64,000 nt of DNA from Brasenia schreberi (lineage: Eukaryota; Streptophyta; Magnoliopsida; Nymphaeales; Cabombaceae): NCBI GenBank assembly GCA_036023115.1, contig JAYKKT010000061.1, forward strand, positions 13,481,501-13,545,500, read 5' to 3'. Numbering within the stretch: the first letter of the stretch is position 1; every line of letters starts with the position of its first letter. The position numbers were made by a program, and so were the translations under genes. This document shows, in pieces, positions 60,092-64,000 of this stretch. The notes beneath the pieces are model-generated. The model was not told the origin of the DNA. It did no database searches and worked only from the letters and a program-made list of their open reading frames with translations.

Positions 60092-60205
60092 GAGCCTTTT
60101 CTCATACTAAATGGGGTCGGTTATATGAATTTTTTGTTTTAACTCAATCCTATGACGGGTTAACATTTAACTCAACAAGAGTTGGACCATTATGGGCTCC
60201 TCCTC
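60092..60205 (-). mobile_element. RTE LINE 3'-end fragment
   Basis: GAGCCTTTTCTCATACTAAA and GGGGTCGGTTATATG parallel the terminal bases of the RTE LINE in inverse orientation. The TTG tail is degraded. It is a short 5'-truncated relic. Confidence 0.65.
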
Positions 60206-60618
60206 TTAGTATGATCATCAAAAATTTCATTAAAGCAACAACTCTGGTGTTTCGTTTCCATGCTTTTTTTTTCATACAAGAAAATTCATACTTTCCAAGG
60301 AAAACTCATAGCAATCCAACCAACGCGTTCCATATTCACAAATTGTCACTCCACTCCACCACATCATCTAATATTTTGAAAGTGTGAGACATGCATGACC
60401 TAGATGATGCATGCATTATTTGAATCCCATTCTCTGGGTCCCCTATGAACTGTTGTAGTAATCTTGAAAAGAATTGCATGAGGGCTTACGTTTCCAAAAC
60501 TGGATGGAGCCTGAGTTGGGATCTAACCATTTGCAATTCCTATTCCATGTGTTGTGAACATCATATATAGTTGAATATATCTCAATAATATTAGGGTTTA
60601 TGACATGTTCCTTATCTC
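60206..60618. other. Intergenic DNA, nothing seen
   Basis: No open frame or repeat recognised. Confidence 0.45.
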
Positions 60619-60628
60619 AAAGCTAAAA

Positions 60629-60747
60629 CGGTAGATCAACGGTGCGGCGCTCTATCTCCGTTGCTGCTGGTTGGGAGTTTGACTCCCAGAAGATGCAAGT
60701 GTCTGTGTGGTAGGCTTCAGCCTCCTCTTGTAACAAAAACAAAAAGA
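60629..60747 (+). mobile_element. tRNA-derived SINE, family 1, copy S4, with target duplication
   Basis: The 119-bp copy has an A-box-like TAGATCAACGGTGCGG, the B box GGGAGTTTGACTCCC, GATGCAAGTGTCTG, and the 3' end CAGCCTCCTCTTGTAAC with an A-rich tail. It is flanked by perfect 10-bp repeats AAAGCTAAAA (60619-60628 and 60748-60757). The overlapping minus-strand open frame is an artefact. Confidence 0.82.
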
Positions 60748-60757
60748 AAAGCTAAAA

Positions 60758-61834
60758 GATATATATATCACTAGGGGCTTCTTATTGGCTTGAGTTCCAA
60801 AGATTCTCTTTTGGTATACGAGAGTTCCCGTAAAAAAATCTGAGTGGGAAGGATGCCAAGAGGGGCTGAAGCTGTGGAAGCAATACAATAGTGGAGGACG
60901 GGCCTGGTTTACGTAAGCTCATCCATAGAGTGGAAAAGGATTAACAACTCATCCAATTGCTCCTTTTGATTTGCTGATCAAACAGCTTATTTGCCACAAG
61001 TTGCCTCTTTCATCTTGGGATTACGTAATACCAACTTGACCTCCATCAATGAGCTGAGTCAGATAATGAGCTAGTTGAGGGTGAGCCCTAACCCTAACGC
61101 TAAGGATGTTCCGTGACCACCAGGGCAACGGTGAAATTACTGTGAAAACCCACTTTTATTATTCGTTGCAACCATTAAAAAAGCTCTTGATTTGTGGACT
61201 ATTCGAACTATCATTTATTATCATGATCGTGGACCGTCATTTGAGAACAACGGCCAAAAGTTTTGTATATTGATTTGTGTTGGTACCGAAAAATTCCACT
61301 TTTCAAGACAACAGTTTCAAAAACACTTTTATTTTCTTATATAAAGTGGTGGATATAAGAGTTTTTAAAATTTTAAGTAAAACGCATGTCACCTCGCTCT
61401 AAAGTAGGTTCACCATTGGTTCGATCGAAGAAAATTGTCTAACTTGTTTTAATGGTTAGCTAAACCATTTTGATCAAACATTCTTCGGTGTTTCAGCTTG
61501 ATCTGCCCTTATAGACGTGTTCGCTCTATGCACAAAGCATTCAGGTTTTTATCTGTAAAACCCCCGGTGTAGAAGAGAATAGCAGATGTGAAAAATCTCA
61601 CTGTGAGGACCTGGAGAGTAGGACCAGCTTCATACGCTTCGTGGGACCATTTAAGTGAGAAACGGAAGCTTCGTTTCATAATACAAGATGTAATAATGGA
61701 GGAGACGGGCAAACCAAAGACCCCACAGTAAGGTATACATGTGTCTGCAACAATTGCCCTGTATTTGGCTGCAATCAATATCTTTGTCATATCCTTCAAG
61801 TTCACCAATAATTCCTCGCAGTTAGATCAATGAA
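60758..61834. other. Intergenic DNA
   Basis: No gene recognised. A CCCTAACCCTAA-like septamer pair at 61086-61099 is too short to be a telomeric repeat. Confidence 0.45.
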
Positions 61835-61935
61835 GCATAGCACAGTAGTAGCGCAATGGGCCCTCTTGCAGTAGGTTGGGGGGTCGATTTTCGGCTTTGG
61901 TAGGGGTCTTCCCAGCCATCACTTGCCTTTCAGGG
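61835..61935 (+). repeat. Possible SINE (family 3)
   Basis: AGTAGTAGCGCAATGGGCCC resembles a tRNA D-arm/A box, and GGGGGTCGATTTTCGGC a T-arm/B box 30 bases later. It is followed by TTGGTAGGGGTCTTCCCAGC. No clear target duplication. Confidence 0.5.
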
Positions 61936-61989
61936 AAAGAAAAAGAAAGCATATAGCGCTGGGAAGCTGTTGCTCTCCTGGATCGGGGT

Positions 61990-62085
61990 TGAATTAAAAG
62001 AAAAGTTACAGGTCATAGGATCGACACCCAGGGGTGCACATCTGGTAGGGGTCTGCCTAACTCCATCAAGTTGATAAAAGAAAAG
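61990..62085 (+). repeat. SINE-like fragment (family 2)
   Basis: It shares GTGCACATCTGGTAGGGGTC and TGCCTAA with the minus-strand fragment at 21955-22040. A B-box-like GGTCATAGGATCGACACCC precedes it. Confidence 0.5.
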
Positions 62086-63727
62086 GAAGTGTCTCCCATT
62101 GTATGGAGACGCACGGCAGCTTTCTAAGCAATAATCTTTTGGGACTAAAACTCTGCATGGCTGAACAAAGGTCGGGAGGAGTCTTTCTGCTGCATTAATT
62201 AATGCATGTTGGGCATATAAATGATGCATGAGAAATGCATGATTGTGAGCGAGAGGAGGGGTTCTATTCCTCCCTATATATCCATTTCAAAACTTTCAGT
62301 ATGTGAAGGTGATCAACATTACTCACATCTCCACAATAAGGCACTATTTGGAAGCCATGTTTGAAGAAAATAGAGGTTTATTCTGGTTTTCACCATTCGG
62401 TGGGAGGAACGGTGTTGCCGAAAATTGTGTTGCCGGTCTCGATCGGCATGTTAACTTGATCTCAATTGCATCCTGTTCACTTTTTGGCGTCAACACATCC
62501 AAACAACTCATCCTTCAGATAGCTTTTGCTAGAATGTTGTGTTCAGGATCTTATCAAGCTGCGTTTTTCTTCTTTTTCCCAATTAGACTCCCTTCCCATA
62601 GTGTAGCAACCTTTAGGCCGTGTCCAAGATGATGGAATCAGTGGAGACCTTTAGTTGTACCTACTTTGAACCCAATCTATTTTAGATCCAATTTTTTTTG
62701 GATTCAGTTCGATATAGAAGAGTTTTATATCAAAATCTGCTTGAAGTTTGTGTAACTGGATCTAGATTGAATCTGATACAGTTTCAATATCAGACTCATG
62801 TGGAACATGAGTGATTCCCTAATTTCTAGCTTCTATTCTTTCAAAATATCGTTGTTGTAGCACCTGAAAATCCTTTTAGATACTCCCAGCCAGTGGTAAA
62901 CGTAGAAAACTTTCGGGGCAAGGCGAAGTTCAAGTTCAGTTGGGTCATATAAATTTTCAAAAGCATTTAGACCACCCATATAGATTCAAGGTGAGCCTGC
63001 TGCTTTACCTCACCAGTGTCACAGTGACAGTCTCGAGGAGACAATTTCTATCGCCACTGCCATAGTTACATTCTCCCATGGCAAAACCAAACTCTGACGG
63101 TATCGAACCATCGGATATAGACTGTCAGTCGTGGATTCAAAAGAATTCTTTTGGAAGGAGGTGTACTTATATTTCACGTTCACAAAGCACTTTATTTTTG
63201 TATATACAACAACGGATTCAAGAACTTTTAAGATTTCAAACACCTTGTTCTAAAGTGAGCTGCTACCATCAACTTTCAACCAGAAAAAGCTGAAAACGGT
63301 CGAAAATGATGTCCTACCGTAGGTCCAACGGAATTACAAACGTATTAGTCGTAATCCAGTTACTATATTAGGCGTCTCTCGAAGGTCAGAGATGAATATA
63401 AACTGTTGAAATCAGATTCCGACGGTTGCAATAATAAACAGCGAATAATCATTTCAAAACGTAAATGATCCTCCAAATGCCACACAGAGTTGTTAATTCA
63501 GCATTTAAAAGGTCAGATAAGGAGACCATGGTCTCATGCATGGGCTGAGTCACCGTATGACGTTTAAAGTACAAATCTAAAAAGTTTCTAATTATTCATC
63601 AAAAAGACAGTTGCAAATTTATTTCAGGTGACGTGATCGCATGTACCGGGAAGCGTGGATAAGACATTCACACCGTGGTTCAAATTAAATAAGGTGTTCA
63701 AGGTGACTACAAGCAGATCAGTACGTG
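62086..63727. other. Intergenic DNA and putative upstream region of the last open frame
   Basis: No gene recognised. Positions 62640-62800 have repeated GGATTCAG / GGATCTAG-like units. A TATATATCC stretch at 62274-62282 has no gene that clearly follows it. Confidence 0.4.
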
Positions 63728-63830
63728 ATGGCAATGGTTCTCACTACGGCGTTGCTTTTTGTCCTCTTCTCTATGTTTCCTCCAAGCACTTCTCGACAAA
63801 CACCTCATCACACTTCTCCTCCTTACCCAG
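63728..63830 (+). CDS. Possible first exon of a secreted protein, running to a CT-rich intron
   Basis: From ATG at 63728 the frame reads MAMVLTTALLFVLFSMFPPS, a hydrophobic stretch that fits a signal peptide, then TSRQTPHHTSPPYPG, which is Pro/His-rich. A donor-like CAG|GTTCTC at 63830/63831 precedes a (CT)n run. The rest of any such gene would be beyond the window. Without it no family can be named, and the frame may be chance. Confidence 0.3.
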
Positions 63831-63832
63831 GT

Positions 63833-63860
63833 TCTCTCTCTCTCTCTCTCTCTCTCTCTT
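63833..63860. repeat. (CT)n microsatellite
   Basis: About 14 CT units directly after the putative exon. Confidence 0.9.
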
Positions 63861-64000
63861 GCATGTGCTGTGACGAGTTTTCAATTTTCTGCAAGACAGT
63901 TATTCACAGAATCTCTGTATGTGGAGGCGGGTGCAGGGGAAAGAGTTTTCTAATCCGTGTTCGTTATTCAGTATAGGACAGTTCTAAACATCTGTATCGT

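Noticed and set aside
60629..60747. tRNA gene
   Set aside because: Promoter boxes resemble a tRNA but the cloverleaf is not complete, and the poly-A tail, target duplication and other copies identify it as a SINE.
61086..61099. Telomere-like CCCTAACCCTAA repeat
   Set aside because: Only about two units are present, which is expected by chance.
1..64000. CRISPR array, operon or bacterial insertion sequence
   Set aside because: No regularly spaced direct repeats with unique spacers, and all coding features are eukaryotic.

Overview
This window is nuclear DNA from a flowering plant. It is AT-rich, gene-poor and dominated by transposable elements. The evidence for a plant is the mix of Ty1/copia elements primed by initiator-methionine tRNA, hAT elements with plant-type BED/DUF659 transposases, RTE-type LINEs that end in TTG repeats, tRNA-derived SINEs, and a histone H2A gene with the usual plant intron. 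The species cannot be named from the sequence.

Layout. 1-2656: 3' half of a decayed copia element, cut by the window edge. 2657-4520: intergenic DNA, plus three small phase-matched exons of an unrecognised minus-strand gene (3693-4150). 4521-13120: copia-2, with both LTRs, carrying a nested hAT element (hAT-1, 8884-12195) inside its pol gene. 13121-15442: hAT-2 (13184-15295) inserted in what looks like another exon of a minus-strand host gene. 16518-20395: C-terminal half of a plus-strand prolyl-oligopeptidase (S9A) gene in five exons, two of its introns being of GC-AG type. 20396-22515: intergenic DNA with SINE pieces and a (CT)n tract. 22516-27701: copia-3, a heavily decayed Tnt1-like element with a 5-bp target duplication. 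27707-32406: intergenic DNA with one SINE, an L1-type LINE fragment and some unidentified exon-like minus-strand stretches. 32421-35680: full-length RTE LINE (copy A, minus). 35776-36105: an open exon-like stretch bounded by splice signals. 37401-38507: an intact single-exon gene for a plant SAM-domain protein (minus). 39-44 kb: SINE, possible MITE, and copia-4 (gag to integrase only). 45045-48458: RTE LINE copy B (minus), itself carrying a 201-bp LINE-derived mini-element. 49117-52375: full-length RTE LINE copy C (plus). 53290-54660: relic of a RICESLEEPER-type hAT transposase. 57098-58142: intact two-exon histone H2A gene ending in an SQE-type motif. 58-64 kb: mostly non-coding with SINEs, and a possible first exon for a secreted protein at 63728.

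Only two genes look intact: the SAM-domain gene and histone H2A. The peptidase gene lacks its N-terminal half. The other coding sequence is transposon-derived and broken by stops, frameshifts, deletions and nesting. No operon-like or CRISPR-like system is present. The most unusual items are the 201-bp element made of the two ends of an RTE LINE, flanked by an 18-bp target duplication; the 3.3-kb inverted pair formed by LINE copies B and C; the two GC-AG introns in one gene; a 125-bp tandem duplication across the reverse-transcriptase active site of copia-3; and an H2A with a displaced SQE motif.
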